From assembly GCF_003240585.1 (NCBI RefSeq), contig NZ_PCDP01000026.1, positions 19,288 to 83,287 of the forward strand: a stretch of DNA of 64,000 bases, written 5' to 3'. This document shows positions 36,733 through 45,478 of the stretch, piece after piece. The position numbers were made by a program, and so were the translations under genes. Positions within the stretch are counted from its first letter, which is position 1; the number at the start of each line of letters is the position of its first letter. The notes beneath the pieces were generated by a model. The model saw nothing but the letters and a program-made list of their open reading frames with translations, was not told the DNA's origin and did not search any database. This DNA comes from Arminella tubonensis (GTDB lineage Bacteria > Pseudomonadota > Alphaproteobacteria > Rhizobiales > Rhizobiaceae).

Positions 36733-37524
36733 CTACGGCGCTGGATAAAGCGCCGATGTGCGGCCGGCGAAATAATAGCCGACGAGACCGATCCATTCCC
36801 TGACCGCGGTGGATAGCAGCCCCGTATTCAGCGATGGCTGCGAGGCGTCGAGGCGGAGATATTCCTTGCCGCTCGATCGGTAGTCCACCGGCCACGGCAC
36901 GACTGGGATGTCGAGCTTGCGGAAAATGCCCATCGAGCGCGGCATATGGAAGCCTGACGTGATCAACAGGCAGTTGGACAGCCCGTTGCTTGCAAGCAGG
37001 GCCTTCGTATTGATCGCGTTTTCGAAGGTGGTGCGCGAATCCTTGTCCTCGATCAGGCGGTCCTTGCCGAGGCCGAAGGCCGCAAACATGCGTTCCGATA
37101 TGACTGCATCACCCTCGTAATTCCCGGTTATCGAGCCATCGCCTCCCGATACCAGAATGCGCGATTGCGGAAACTTCTGCGCCAGACGCAACGCCTCGAC
37201 AAACCGGTCCCCGGCTGCATCGAGATCATAGCCGCCGCGCGATGTCGTGACGACGGTGTCGAATGCGCCGCCGAGAACGATCATGCATTTGAGATCGGCC
37301 GGGTCGCCCGATGGCTTCGGAAATCGATCCTCCAGCCCCTGCACCAGATATGCCCCGGCCGAGGTGAAGAGCGCGACGAAAAGGATAGCGGTTGAAATCG
37401 CTGAGGCGAGGATGCCGGACCACCGCCAGCCCAATAGAGCCGCCAGGAGGCCAATCGCAACAAAGAAAAAGGCGAGGGAAAGCGGCTGGCCGAGAATCCA
37501 GACGAGTTTCGAGATCAGGAACAA
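36733..37524 (-). CDS. YdcF/ElyC-family (DUF218) membrane protein
   Basis: A 263-residue protein with two N-terminal membrane helices (about residues 12-60) and a DUF218 domain. The domain contains IVLGGAFD, RILVSGGDG, RTTFENAINTK and LLITSGFHMPRSMGIFRK, the pattern of the ElyC/SanA/YdcF group, which influences envelope peptidoglycan and permeability. The exact substrate is unknown. Confidence 0.85.
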   Translation of the reverse strand: MFLISKLVWILGQPLSLAFFFVAIGLLAALLGWRWSGILASAISTAILFVALFTSAGAYLVQGLEDRFPKPSGDPADLKCMIVLGGAFDTVVTTSRGGYDLDAAGDRFVEALRLAQKFPQSRILVSGGDGSITGNYEGDAVISERMFAAFGLGKDRLIEDKDSRTTFENAINTKALLASNGLSNCLLITSGFHMPRSMGIFRKLDIPVVPWPVDYRSSGKEYLRLDASQPSLNTGLLSTAVREWIGLVGYYFAGRTSALYPAP

Positions 37525-37585
37525 GCGATTGTCTCCGGTTGCGTTTCCACTCTCCTAGCAGATTTCAATGCCAGACAAACAACAG

Positions 37586-38308
37586 CTATTTTGCGTTTTT
37601 CTCAACCGGCGCGGCGATCGCTATGCGGTGGTTGAAACGGTGCTGCAGCGGGCGCGGAATGAAAATGGTGGCGATCGCGACCAGCAGCGTTATCATCGAT
37701 ACAAACCGGAGCGCCTCCGCGGCGAATATGTGTACCAGCACCGCTCCGAGAACGGCGCCGGCCAGCATGCCGATCCACGGTACGATCTGGATCGTCCAGG
37801 CGATGTCGCGGTCGCCGATCAGGAAGCGACCGATGCCGCGTCCGAAGCGCGAGAGTGCGCCTGTCACATAGGTCAGACCGATCGGCAGACCCTCGATATG
37901 CTCCACCGTCGCGTTGACCATGCCCATTGCGAGCACGATGAGGTAAAACTGCACCAGCAGCATATCGGGCGAGGAAAACATCGAGGCGACGGCGAGCAGG
38001 ATACTGACGCTGGATAGCACGACGAAGGTGCGGCGAGGTGCGGCGTGAGCAAGAACAATGCCGAGCGCATTGCCACCGACGAAGGTAAGGATTGCGAGCA
38101 GCAGCACCAAACCATGACGAAGATCGCCACCTGCGAGCGAGATGGCGGCACGGGTCGTGTTTCCCGTCATGAAGGAAACGAAATCACCACTCAGCACTAG
38201 CCCGACCGCATCGGTCATGCCTGCAATGAAAGAGATGGATCCGACGAGAAGGAGCCCAGTCGTTTTTCGGCGGATCCTGATGAGGCGACGGCGGCGCTGT
38301 CTGGTCAT
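37586..38308 (-). CDS. YoaK-family (DUF1275) membrane protein
   Basis: A 240-residue protein with six or seven helices. The hallmark of this family is near the N-terminus: GMTDAVGLVLSGDFVSFMTGNTTRAAISL (S-F-x-T-G-N). It starts after a very basic N-terminus (MTRQRRRRLIRIRRK). The function is unknown; several relatives are induced by stress. No operon partner is obvious. Confidence 0.83.
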   Translation of the reverse strand: MTRQRRRRLIRIRRKTTGLLLVGSISFIAGMTDAVGLVLSGDFVSFMTGNTTRAAISLAGGDLRHGLVLLLAILTFVGGNALGIVLAHAAPRRTFVVLSSVSILLAVASMFSSPDMLLVQFYLIVLAMGMVNATVEHIEGLPIGLTYVTGALSRFGRGIGRFLIGDRDIAWTIQIVPWIGMLAGAVLGAVLVHIFAAEALRFVSMITLLVAIATIFIPRPLQHRFNHRIAIAAPVEKNAK

Positions 38309-38389
38309 GCTCTAATCGGAATGAGTCGAGGTCAGGCCCGATGCTAGACCTCAGAGGATGCAGATGGCCAGAGCTAATAATTTCCCTGC

Positions 38390-40567
38390 CTACGATGCGC
38401 TCCATGCCGGTGCGCCGGCGGCCTGACCTGCGCGCCTCCACCGACGGCGCGGTGCATCCGTCACCAACGGTATGATCTCTGCGGTACGCGTCGGAGCCTC
38501 GACCTGCGGCGACGCTTCCACGACATTCTCGCCGTCGATCATCAGGCCGTCCGGACTGCCGAACATGCGGTGCATCAGGCCGGCGAGCGCTGCGCGTGGG
38601 TGGGCCTGTGCGGGCATCGCTTCCGGCATTTCGCTGAACAGGCGTTCGATCATAGTCTCGCGCACGGCGTCGGGCGTCTTCCTGATCTCCCCGCCGTTGC
38701 GCCTGTCCTTGAGCGCGACGATCGAGAGGGTGAAGCGCTGGCGGATATGGTCTGCTGCCGTCACGCGGCCGACGACATCGAGATCCTGGAAGGGGCTGAA
38801 GATCAGCAGATCACCGGGATCGACGAGCTTGGCAACGCGCACTTCGGGGATCACCATTCGCGCGTCATGGACGGAGATCTCCTCGACCATGCACGAGGTG
38901 GCGCTGCTGCCGTAGCCGACGCGGGTGCGAAGCGCCAACGGGAAGCGGATATCGTCGAGCGGGATACGCGGCAGCTCGATGCAGACGAGCATCGAGACAA
39001 AGGCATAGATCATCACCACCATGCCCCAGGCGACACTGAAGCCATCGAGGTCGTGATAGGTGTTGAGCAGCGGGCCGTTCAGCATGCCGACAAAGGTAAG
39101 AACGATGATGGAAAGGAAGATAATCGCCAGTGGATAGAGCACCGTGACCTGGCTCCGGTCTTCTCCCTTTGCGGTGACCTTAAAGGGCCGTCCGAAGGGG
39201 CGCAGGATCGCGTGAAAGATCGCGACCGTGATCGGGATGGCGGAGACCATCTGCGACACCTCAGTGAAAAGCGGCAGGCTTCGTCGATCCGATACCCAGT
39301 AGTGGAAGGCCCACATGCCGCCGACCATCGGCAGCGCGTACATGAAGAACGCCTCCGGCTCCATTAGGATCGCGGGGAGCCCCATGAAATAGTAAAGGAT
39401 CGGTGCCGCGAGCAGCAGCAGGATGAACGGCCGGCAGAACCAGAACAGCAGGCCGTGGAAATAGTGCAGGCGCTGCATCAGGGTGTAGCCGCGGCCAAGG
39501 AAGGGGCCATCCCTGAGCAGGGCGACCTGGATCGTCCCGAGGCACCAGCGGCAGCGCTGGGTGATGTAGCCGGAGAGCGTTTCGGCAGACAGGCCTACGC
39601 TGAGGCGCTCGTTCAGCCAACGTGTGCGCAGACCCTTCTGCATCAACCGATAGGTGAGATGGATGTCTTCGGTGACAGTTTCCTGCGGCATGCCGCCGAT
39701 CAGCTCCAGCGCGTCACGCCGGACGACACAGGAGGTGCCGACACAAAACGCAGCGCCCCAACCGTCCTTCGACGGCTGCATGACGTCGAAGAAAATGCGC
39801 TGATCGTCGACCCAGGCCTTGCTCGCGAGCAGATTATGCTGAACCGGGTCGGCGTTATAGTAGAACTGCGGGGTCTGGATCAGCCCGATGTTCGGATCGG
39901 AGAACTGGCCGATCGTGCGCTTGAGGATGGAGCGCTGTGGAGCGAAGTCGGCATCGAGAATAAGGATATAGGGTGCATTCGCGCCGGCGGAATGGCGCAG
40001 GGCATTGTTGATGTTGCCGCCCTTGGCGCCAGCGTTGTCGTCGCGGCGGAGATAACTTACGCCAACATCCTCGCAATATTGCCGCAGCCAGTCGCGGCGA
40101 CCGTCGTCCAGAACCCAGACGGTGAAATTGTCATAATCGATGACCTTGGCGGCGAGAATGGTTCGCTCGAGGATCGGTAGCTCTTCGTTATAGGTGCAGA
40201 TGAAGACGTCGACGGCAGGCTGGGTTTCCATCTCGCAGATCATGCGCTCGCTTTCGTCCGCCTTGCCGCTGTGATCAGTGCGGCGGAAGAAGAAGACGAT
40301 CGACAAGATCGTGTAGAAAATGATGATCGTCTCGAAGCCGATATAAATGCGCGGCCAGATCGAATAGGCGCTACCGTCAAGCTCCGGCAGCGTACGGGTC
40401 GCACGAAAGAACAGATAGTTCAGCAACATCACGATGAGGATCGTGCCGAACAGGATGCGGTCGCTAGCCTTGCGGCTATCGAGAAAAAACGAGCAGGCCA
40501 GGATAAGGAGGATGGCGACGGCGCAAAAGAGGATCGAATCGGACAGGGTTACTATTTCTGGGGACAT
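38390..40567 (-). CDS. Membrane beta-glucan synthase, BcsA/CrdS-like (GT2)
   Basis: A 725-residue processive glycosyltransferase. Two N-terminal helices (about 10-55 and 75-95) precede the GT2 domain: WVLDDGRRD (about 150), the substrate DxD in LILDADFAPQ (about 200), VTEDIHLTYR (catalytic TED, about 300) and TQRCRWCLGTI (QxxRW, about 341). Five or so helices follow. The C-terminal beta-rich tail has no clear PilZ R-x-x-x-R. Known relatives are cellulose synthase BcsA, curdlan synthase CrdS and the mixed-linkage glucan synthase BgsA of Sinorhizobium, and the product could be any of these. It overlaps the preceding gene by 16 bases and is the last of a three-gene unit. Confidence 0.85.
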   Translation of the reverse strand: MSPEIVTLSDSILFCAVAILLILACSFFLDSRKASDRILFGTILIVMLLNYLFFRATRTLPELDGSAYSIWPRIYIGFETIIIFYTILSIVFFFRRTDHSGKADESERMICEMETQPAVDVFICTYNEELPILERTILAAKVIDYDNFTVWVLDDGRRDWLRQYCEDVGVSYLRRDDNAGAKGGNINNALRHSAGANAPYILILDADFAPQRSILKRTIGQFSDPNIGLIQTPQFYYNADPVQHNLLASKAWVDDQRIFFDVMQPSKDGWGAAFCVGTSCVVRRDALELIGGMPQETVTEDIHLTYRLMQKGLRTRWLNERLSVGLSAETLSGYITQRCRWCLGTIQVALLRDGPFLGRGYTLMQRLHYFHGLLFWFCRPFILLLLAAPILYYFMGLPAILMEPEAFFMYALPMVGGMWAFHYWVSDRRSLPLFTEVSQMVSAIPITVAIFHAILRPFGRPFKVTAKGEDRSQVTVLYPLAIIFLSIIVLTFVGMLNGPLLNTYHDLDGFSVAWGMVVMIYAFVSMLVCIELPRIPLDDIRFPLALRTRVGYGSSATSCMVEEISVHDARMVIPEVRVAKLVDPGDLLIFSPFQDLDVVGRVTAADHIRQRFTLSIVALKDRRNGGEIRKTPDAVRETMIERLFSEMPEAMPAQAHPRAALAGLMHRMFGSPDGLMIDGENVVEASPQVEAPTRTAEIIPLVTDAPRRRWRRAGQAAGAPAWSAS

Positions 40568-41928
40568 GGATCATCCTCGCTTGCGGTTCGACCCTTCAGG
40601 CCGACGAATGGATTGATGTCGAGGGCAGCAAGCGCTGCCCAGCCGGTCGCACCCACGTGGGGGAGCCGGTAATACTTGAAATCGCCCGGTGTGGAGTTCG
40701 GTCCGACCTGCAGGCCCGTCGTCAGCTGCTCGTTGACGGTGGCGTAGATCAGCCCGTCGGGCGCCAGTTGCTCTTTCATGGTCTCGAACAACGGCTCGGC
40801 CTTTTCCGGATGGCCGGTCAGGCGGTAGACGAGGGCGGCCTGGGCCGTGCCTTCAAGCCAGATGCCGTCGCGGTCGTTGTTAAAGTCGAAGCCGCCGGGA
40901 ACGCCGTGATTGACCTCGGTCCAGGCAAGGGTCCGCTCGGCCTTGTCCTTCAGGCTCGGCACCGCGATCAGCGGCCAGAGTTCCGCATCGAGGCCGGACA
41001 TCCCGGCGTTCGGAGAGGAGGTGTCCGGCAGCGTGCCGATATAGAAGCGCCCTTCGCCATTGTCCCACATGCTCTTGACGAAAGCCTCGGCGCTGTCGGC
41101 GTAGTGGCCCCAGTCTCCGCCCTTGTCGATACGCGCCAGCCAGGCGTCGGCGGCGTAGACGTCGAGATTGTGCTCGGTCGATTTCCAGGTCATCCGGTCC
41201 GGCGTCGGCTCATGGCCGAAGAAACCGCCGAAATATCCCTTTCCCTTCTGATCGAAGGTATTCTTATGGATCCAGTCCATGATCTTGCCGGCGGCATCGA
41301 GATAGGCTTTCTGATTGGTTTCCTCATAGGCCATCAGCAAAGCCAGCGCCCCCCAGGCGGTGCTACCGGTGGCCGAGCCGACCTGATAGCCATCCTCGAC
41401 CCAGGAATTGCTTGCAGTGCTCCAATAGCCCGGCAGCAGGATGCCCTGCTTATCGACCGTGACGGCCCCAGACCGGTAAGCATTGCGCAACCGGCCGTCA
41501 TGGTAGTGCCGATCGGTTTCCACGGCGAGCACCAGAGCATCGGCAACGCGGCGCGCCTCATCCTTGCGATTGCAGCCATACAACGTCATCATCGCCAAGG
41601 CATTGTCGTAGGTGAAGCCGGTGTTTTCCAAAGCCGGATGAAGTGCCGACCCCCCATTGGCGGGCTCGAAACTGCGGAAGAAAAACGGCTGTGTCGGCGC
41701 GCCACTCATGTCGTTGACAAGACCTTCGCAAATCGCACAGGCGAGCACCTGGCGCACACCGCCCTCAGCGGTATCGGTTGCAAAGACGGCGGCAGGGAAG
41801 AGAGCAGCAAGAAGCACTGCCCATCCAGCCAAGACGGCGCGGCCAAAGATCGATCCTTCGTGACGGTGCTGATCGGCTGATGATCTCGGCGGACGGCTCA
41901 ACATCGGACACAACCTTTCGGTACGCAT
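40552..41928 (-). CDS. Secreted six-hairpin glycosidase-like protein
   Basis: A 458-residue protein with a signal sequence (GRAVLAGWAVLLAALFPAAVFA, about residues 28-50) and a body rich in helical pairs: ENTGFTYDNALAMMTLYGC, TGSTAWGALALLMAYEETNQKAYLDAA, DAWLARIDKGGDW, DGIWLEGTAQAALVYRLTGHPEKAE. This pattern is that of (alpha/alpha)6-barrel glycoside hydrolase-like proteins. A catalytic acid cannot be named from the sequence. It probably acts in the periplasm on the nascent glucan, or as a structural export part. Its stop overlaps the synthase start; it lies 15 bases behind the fusion protein. Confidence 0.75.
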   Translation of the reverse strand: MRTERLCPMLSRPPRSSADQHRHEGSIFGRAVLAGWAVLLAALFPAAVFATDTAEGGVRQVLACAICEGLVNDMSGAPTQPFFFRSFEPANGGSALHPALENTGFTYDNALAMMTLYGCNRKDEARRVADALVLAVETDRHYHDGRLRNAYRSGAVTVDKQGILLPGYWSTASNSWVEDGYQVGSATGSTAWGALALLMAYEETNQKAYLDAAGKIMDWIHKNTFDQKGKGYFGGFFGHEPTPDRMTWKSTEHNLDVYAADAWLARIDKGGDWGHYADSAEAFVKSMWDNGEGRFYIGTLPDTSSPNAGMSGLDAELWPLIAVPSLKDKAERTLAWTEVNHGVPGGFDFNNDRDGIWLEGTAQAALVYRLTGHPEKAEPLFETMKEQLAPDGLIYATVNEQLTTGLQVGPNSTPGDFKYYRLPHVGATGWAALAALDINPFVGLKGRTASEDDPCPQK

Positions 41929-41943
41929 GAACTTGGCCCGGTA

Positions 41944-43335
41944 TCAACGATCAACGGTTTTCAGCACAAGCGGGCTTTTTTGCCCCGTCACTTTGTCGAA
42001 GATCGTGGATGCGGAAAGCCGCGTTGCGGACGACGGCGTCAATTCCGCAACGGCTTCCTTGGAATAGCGCATCAGTTTCGAGACGATCGATTCGCCCAGC
42101 GATACGATCACTTCCTCGCCAACATGGCAGCCGAAGAACTTGTCGTCGCTCTGCTTGGTTGCCGTGTCCAAGGCCGGTGCCTTGTCATCCAGCTTGAGGA
42201 GCACGTAGACTTCGTTGCCCTCGGCCTTGGGAAATTTTTCGAAGTAGCGGTTCTGCGTGCCGGAGCTGAAATAGCGGACGATCTTGGTAATGTGGGCCGC
42301 GCGCTTGATGCCGAGACTTCGGAAGTTGATCATCGCCGGGGTGCCTATTTCCAGCTCCGACACGTCGCGGCTCTCGTAGACGGCAGCAGCAAAGGCTTCC
42401 GTGCAGTCCAGCGAGCGCGCAACGGGCTGACCCTGCACCAGGAAATCGCCATAGGAGGCGTCGACACTCACGACCTGTCCGTGCTGCTGGGCAACGACGT
42501 TGGCAGCGCCGGTGTTTCCGAGCCGGCCCTCCTCGCGGGCGATCAGATTGTCTACCTGTCCCTGGCGGACTGTCATCTGATTGATCTCGATCTGGTCCTC
42601 GTCGATGTCGCCGGCGATTTTCGTGCGCTGCATCTCGAGGGTCAGCAGGTTCCCGGCAACGGGGCCGCCGGTATAGATATTTTTTTCCACCAGGTTGCGG
42701 ACTATCTGGTTGCGGCGTACCTCGCCGTTTGCGGAATCGAGGTCGTACTGCGCCGCATTGCGTTTCTGCCGCTGCGGCTCGACGCTCATCTCGGACATCA
42801 TGCCCTTCTTGACCATGGTCGTCTGACGCAGCAGCAGGGCATCCTGCTCACTGAGCTTTGCCTGATAGGACTGGACGTTCGACTGCGCGTTTTCGATCAC
42901 GGCCGTCAATTCGCTCAGCACGCCCTTCTTCACGTCCTCGATCTGCGACACCACAGTTGCGAGCTGTGCCTTGCGCTGATCAAGAACGGCGGTCTGATTG
43001 TTGAGCTTTTCCGCAAGATCCAGCTTTTCGAGGCGGAGACCCGTCAGCGACGTCTGATCCTGGTTCGGATTGGAAACCGTCGCCGTGACGTCGCCGGGGT
43101 TCACCACCTGGCCGACCTGAAGCGATATCTTGTCGACGCGGCCATAGATCGGCGCGGCTATGAGTTGCACGGGGGCATTAATGACTGCTTTTGTGGACAC
43201 GATGAAGAATTGGTTTGGAATCATCGCCATCGCCATAATCGTCATAAGCATAATGGCGAAAACATATCCAAATATCCTGGACACGGACAGTATCTTCCGG
43301 TTTTTCGTGGCTTCCGTAGAGGATGCGTCCAGCAT
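41944..43335 (-). CDS. HlyD-type membrane fusion protein of the polysaccharide module
   Basis: A 463-residue membrane-anchored periplasmic adaptor. One N-terminal helix (FGYVFAIMLMTIMAMAMIPNQFFI, about 20-45) leads into a split barrel-sandwich domain (PVQLIAAPIYGRVDKISLQVGQVVNPGDVTATVSNP). A long coiled-coil hairpin (about 95-290) follows, then the second half-lipoyl part (VVAQQHGQVVSVDASYGDFLVQG). Known fusion proteins link inner-membrane machinery to export; a BgsB-like protein of this type works with the glucan synthase BgsA in Sinorhizobium. ATG 43335 is chosen because a GGAAG site precedes it. First gene of the unit. Confidence 0.82.
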   Translation of the reverse strand: MLDASSTEATKNRKILSVSRIFGYVFAIMLMTIMAMAMIPNQFFIVSTKAVINAPVQLIAAPIYGRVDKISLQVGQVVNPGDVTATVSNPNQDQTSLTGLRLEKLDLAEKLNNQTAVLDQRKAQLATVVSQIEDVKKGVLSELTAVIENAQSNVQSYQAKLSEQDALLLRQTTMVKKGMMSEMSVEPQRQKRNAAQYDLDSANGEVRRNQIVRNLVEKNIYTGGPVAGNLLTLEMQRTKIAGDIDEDQIEINQMTVRQGQVDNLIAREEGRLGNTGAANVVAQQHGQVVSVDASYGDFLVQGQPVARSLDCTEAFAAAVYESRDVSELEIGTPAMINFRSLGIKRAAHITKIVRYFSSGTQNRYFEKFPKAEGNEVYVLLKLDDKAPALDTATKQSDDKFFGCHVGEEVIVSLGESIVSKLMRYSKEAVAELTPSSATRLSASTIFDKVTGQKSPLVLKTVDR

Positions 43336-43917
43336 GTACTTCCAATCCTGACAAATATTTATCACAAGTCTAAATTGAAAGGTGCTTCCCTTGCCCTTTA
43401 TATAGTGTTTTTGCTATTTTTGATCTTACTTGAATTAGCACATTGCATTTTATGCTGCAATGCAACTTATCCCGACGTCGAACCGATGGTTTTACACTGT
43501 GTTAAAAACATCACTCTTGATACAGGCAGGAGCGTGGCCCTGAGTCGGCTTCTGACGGCTTTTCCGGCGATTTTAGGAGGAAGACGCGGCTGAAAACAAT
43601 TCAGCATTTCGGGCTATGCGCGGAGAGCGATCGAGGCAAGTCCGAAATTTCTGTTTTTTATCAAGAACAAGGCGGATTGGTCGCTGTTTTGCTCCGAGAG
43701 TGCGCCTCTCTTGGGCACTTTGGTCGCGACTAGCATCAGAAAGGGCCAAAACAGCCCGGCTATCGCGCCTTCCGGCAGCAATCCGTTTATCAGGTTCGAA
43801 ACCAGAGAGGGTTCTTGCGCTGCCGCGCGTATACTCCTTTGGGATAACAAAGCCCAAAATACTTCATGCTTCGCAGGTGCGAACAGTTTTATACTATTTG
43901 AAAGTAATACGGGAATT
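43336..43917. other. AT-rich promoter region and apparently non-coding stretch
   Basis: The first 180 bases (43336-43520) are clearly AT-rich compared with the rest of the window and contain an inverted repeat at 43443-43465. This looks like the regulated promoter of the polysaccharide module. From about 43573 to 43917 no gene is supported; two short minus-strand frames there have no recognisable features, and one (SLVSNLINGLLPEG region) may be a decayed fragment of a protein gene. Confidence 0.5.
43443..43465. promoter_or_regulatory. Inverted repeat TTGCAT-N11-ATGCAA, candidate operator
   Basis: Perfect 6-bp arms centred 119 bases upstream of the fusion-protein start, in the AT-rich promoter region of the minus-strand polysaccharide genes. 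Confidence 0.45.
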
Positions 43918-43993
<76 letters not shown>

Positions 43994-44145
43994 ATCGAAA
44001 TGGTCCGGTCGAGCCGGTCCTGGGACCCTTCGAAGCGCTTGGCCCGTCGGGGTGGCGGCTTATTACTTCCCGTTATGAAAGATAGCAAGCCGAAAAATCT
44101 CGGCCCGGAAACTTTTCCGCGTTATCCGGGCCGATGGATTGTCGA

Positions 44146-44529
44146 TCAGACTTCGTCGTCGTCGCCCGTAACGCCGATGATGTCGCTCATATCATCATCA
44201 TCATCGTCTTCGTCAGGGGTCAGGAAGGTATCGTCGTCGTCATCGCCGTCGATCTCGACTTCGTCGTCGCCGATATCGGGAATGTCATCGCCGGTCGCTG
44301 CCTCGTCGGCATCTTCGAGCGAAACCAATTCCACTTCCGTGTTCTCGGTATCGACTTCCGCTACCTCTTCCTCTTCCGGAATCTCCTTCGCAGCCGAAGT
44401 TTCCTCGAAGTAGGACAAGGGCCAGGACTTGCCGCTATAAGGCGACACGACCGGGTCCCGGTTCAGATCGTAGAACTTCTTGCCGGTGTCCGGATCGGTA
44501 CGTTTTGTTCCAAGTTCCGCTTTCGCCAC
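44146..44529 (-). CDS. TIGR02300-family acidic protein
   Basis: A 127-residue protein of unknown function found throughout Alphaproteobacteria. The conserved N-terminal part KAELGTKRTDPDTGKKFYDLNRDPVVSPYSGKSWPLSYFEE is followed by an extremely Asp/Glu-rich tail (about residues 55-127, with runs such as DGDDDDDTFLTP). In most members, as I recall, the residue after KRT is Cys; here it is Asp, which removes a possible metal ligand. Start GTG 44529 has a GAGG site 8 bases upstream; the TTG at 44535 is less well placed. It stands next to the tRNA-Ala gene. Confidence 0.8.
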   Translation of the reverse strand: MAKAELGTKRTDPDTGKKFYDLNRDPVVSPYSGKSWPLSYFEETSAAKEIPEEEEVAEVDTENTEVELVSLEDADEAATGDDIPDIGDDEVEIDGDDDDDTFLTPDEDDDDDDMSDIIGVTGDDDEV

Positions 44530-44815
44530 TGTCAAAGCCTCATGAAGGGCCGAATAGAATTTCGGCGATGCCGTCTAGATCGGCGTTATAAGGTAAATTA
44601 CAAGCCGGTCCCCATAGTCGTTGTGGCTCCCGCTGTCAAAGCCAAACTTTCGCCTACAGGAAACGGCATTATCGCATCGCGGCGGATGACGTTGCAAATC
44701 GCATATGTTAACGACCCAAAGGAACCGAAAATTGACAAGATAGCTGGCCGTTCGAAGACGACTTCGTCATGAAAATTCGGAACAGCCGGCAAGGCCCGAG
44801 GCCTAGGAGCAGGCA

Positions 44816-45457
44816 ATGTATCAGCCACCGCATTTCCGCGAAGACGACCTTGCCGTTCAGCATGCGCTGATCCGCGAACAGCCGCTGGGATTGCTGATTT
44901 CCAGCGGCACAGACGGACCGGTCGCCAACGCAGTCCCTTTTCATCTCAATGCCGAGGACGGATCAAAAGGCCGGCTGCAGACGCATGTCGCCAGGGCCAA
45001 CAGCCAGTGGCAGGAAATTCGCGACGGCGCCCCGGTCCTTGTCGTTTTTCAGGGTGCGCATTCCTACGTCACGCCGTCGTGGTACCAGACGAAACGGGAA
45101 ACGGGGAAAGTCGTGCCGACATGGAACTATGCCATCGTGCAGGTCCGCGGCCCGGCGCGGGTCATCGACGATCCCGCGTGGATCCGGGCGCAGATCGAGG
45201 CGCTGACACGGGGACAGGAGGACCGCCGCGCTGAGCCCTGGGCTGTCGGCGACGCGCCGGACACGTTTATCGCCTCTCAGATCAAGGGCATCATCGGCAT
45301 CGAGATCGACATCACCGAGATCGAAGGGAAATGGAAGGTGAGCCAGAACAGATCGGCAGCCGATCGGAACGGGGTCATCGAAGGGCTGGCGACGAGCTCT
45401 GACGTCGACGCCGCCGACATGGCCGAACTGGTCCGGCGCTACGGCAAGAATGATTGA
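44816..45457 (+). CDS. PaiB-like FMN-binding protein
   Basis: A 213-residue protein of the PaiB/FMN-binding (split-barrel) family. The conserved blocks are MYQPPHFREDD at the start, LGLLISSGTDGPVANAVPFHLN, LVVFQGAHSYVTPSWYQTKRETGKVVPTWNYAIVQVRGPARVI and the closing IVGIEIDITEIEGKWKVSQNR-like segment. Relatives were first described as negative regulators in Bacillus; a flavin-dependent oxidase or a haem-handling role is equally possible. A TAGGAG site precedes the ATG by 6 bases. It stands 21 bases before cmk, where aroA normally is. Confidence 0.83.
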   Translation: MYQPPHFREDDLAVQHALIREQPLGLLISSGTDGPVANAVPFHLNAEDGSKGRLQTHVARANSQWQEIRDGAPVLVVFQGAHSYVTPSWYQTKRETGKVVPTWNYAIVQVRGPARVIDDPAWIRAQIEALTRGQEDRRAEPWAVGDAPDTFIASQIKGIIGIEIDITEIEGKWKVSQNRSAADRNGVIEGLATSSDVDAADMAELVRRYGKND

Positions 45458-45478
45458 AACCGGGAACAGGACAAGGGC

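Noticed and set aside
41980..43593. 537-codon + strand open frame over the HlyD-like gene
   Set aside because: The minus-strand gene has a clear adaptor architecture; the + frame has none.
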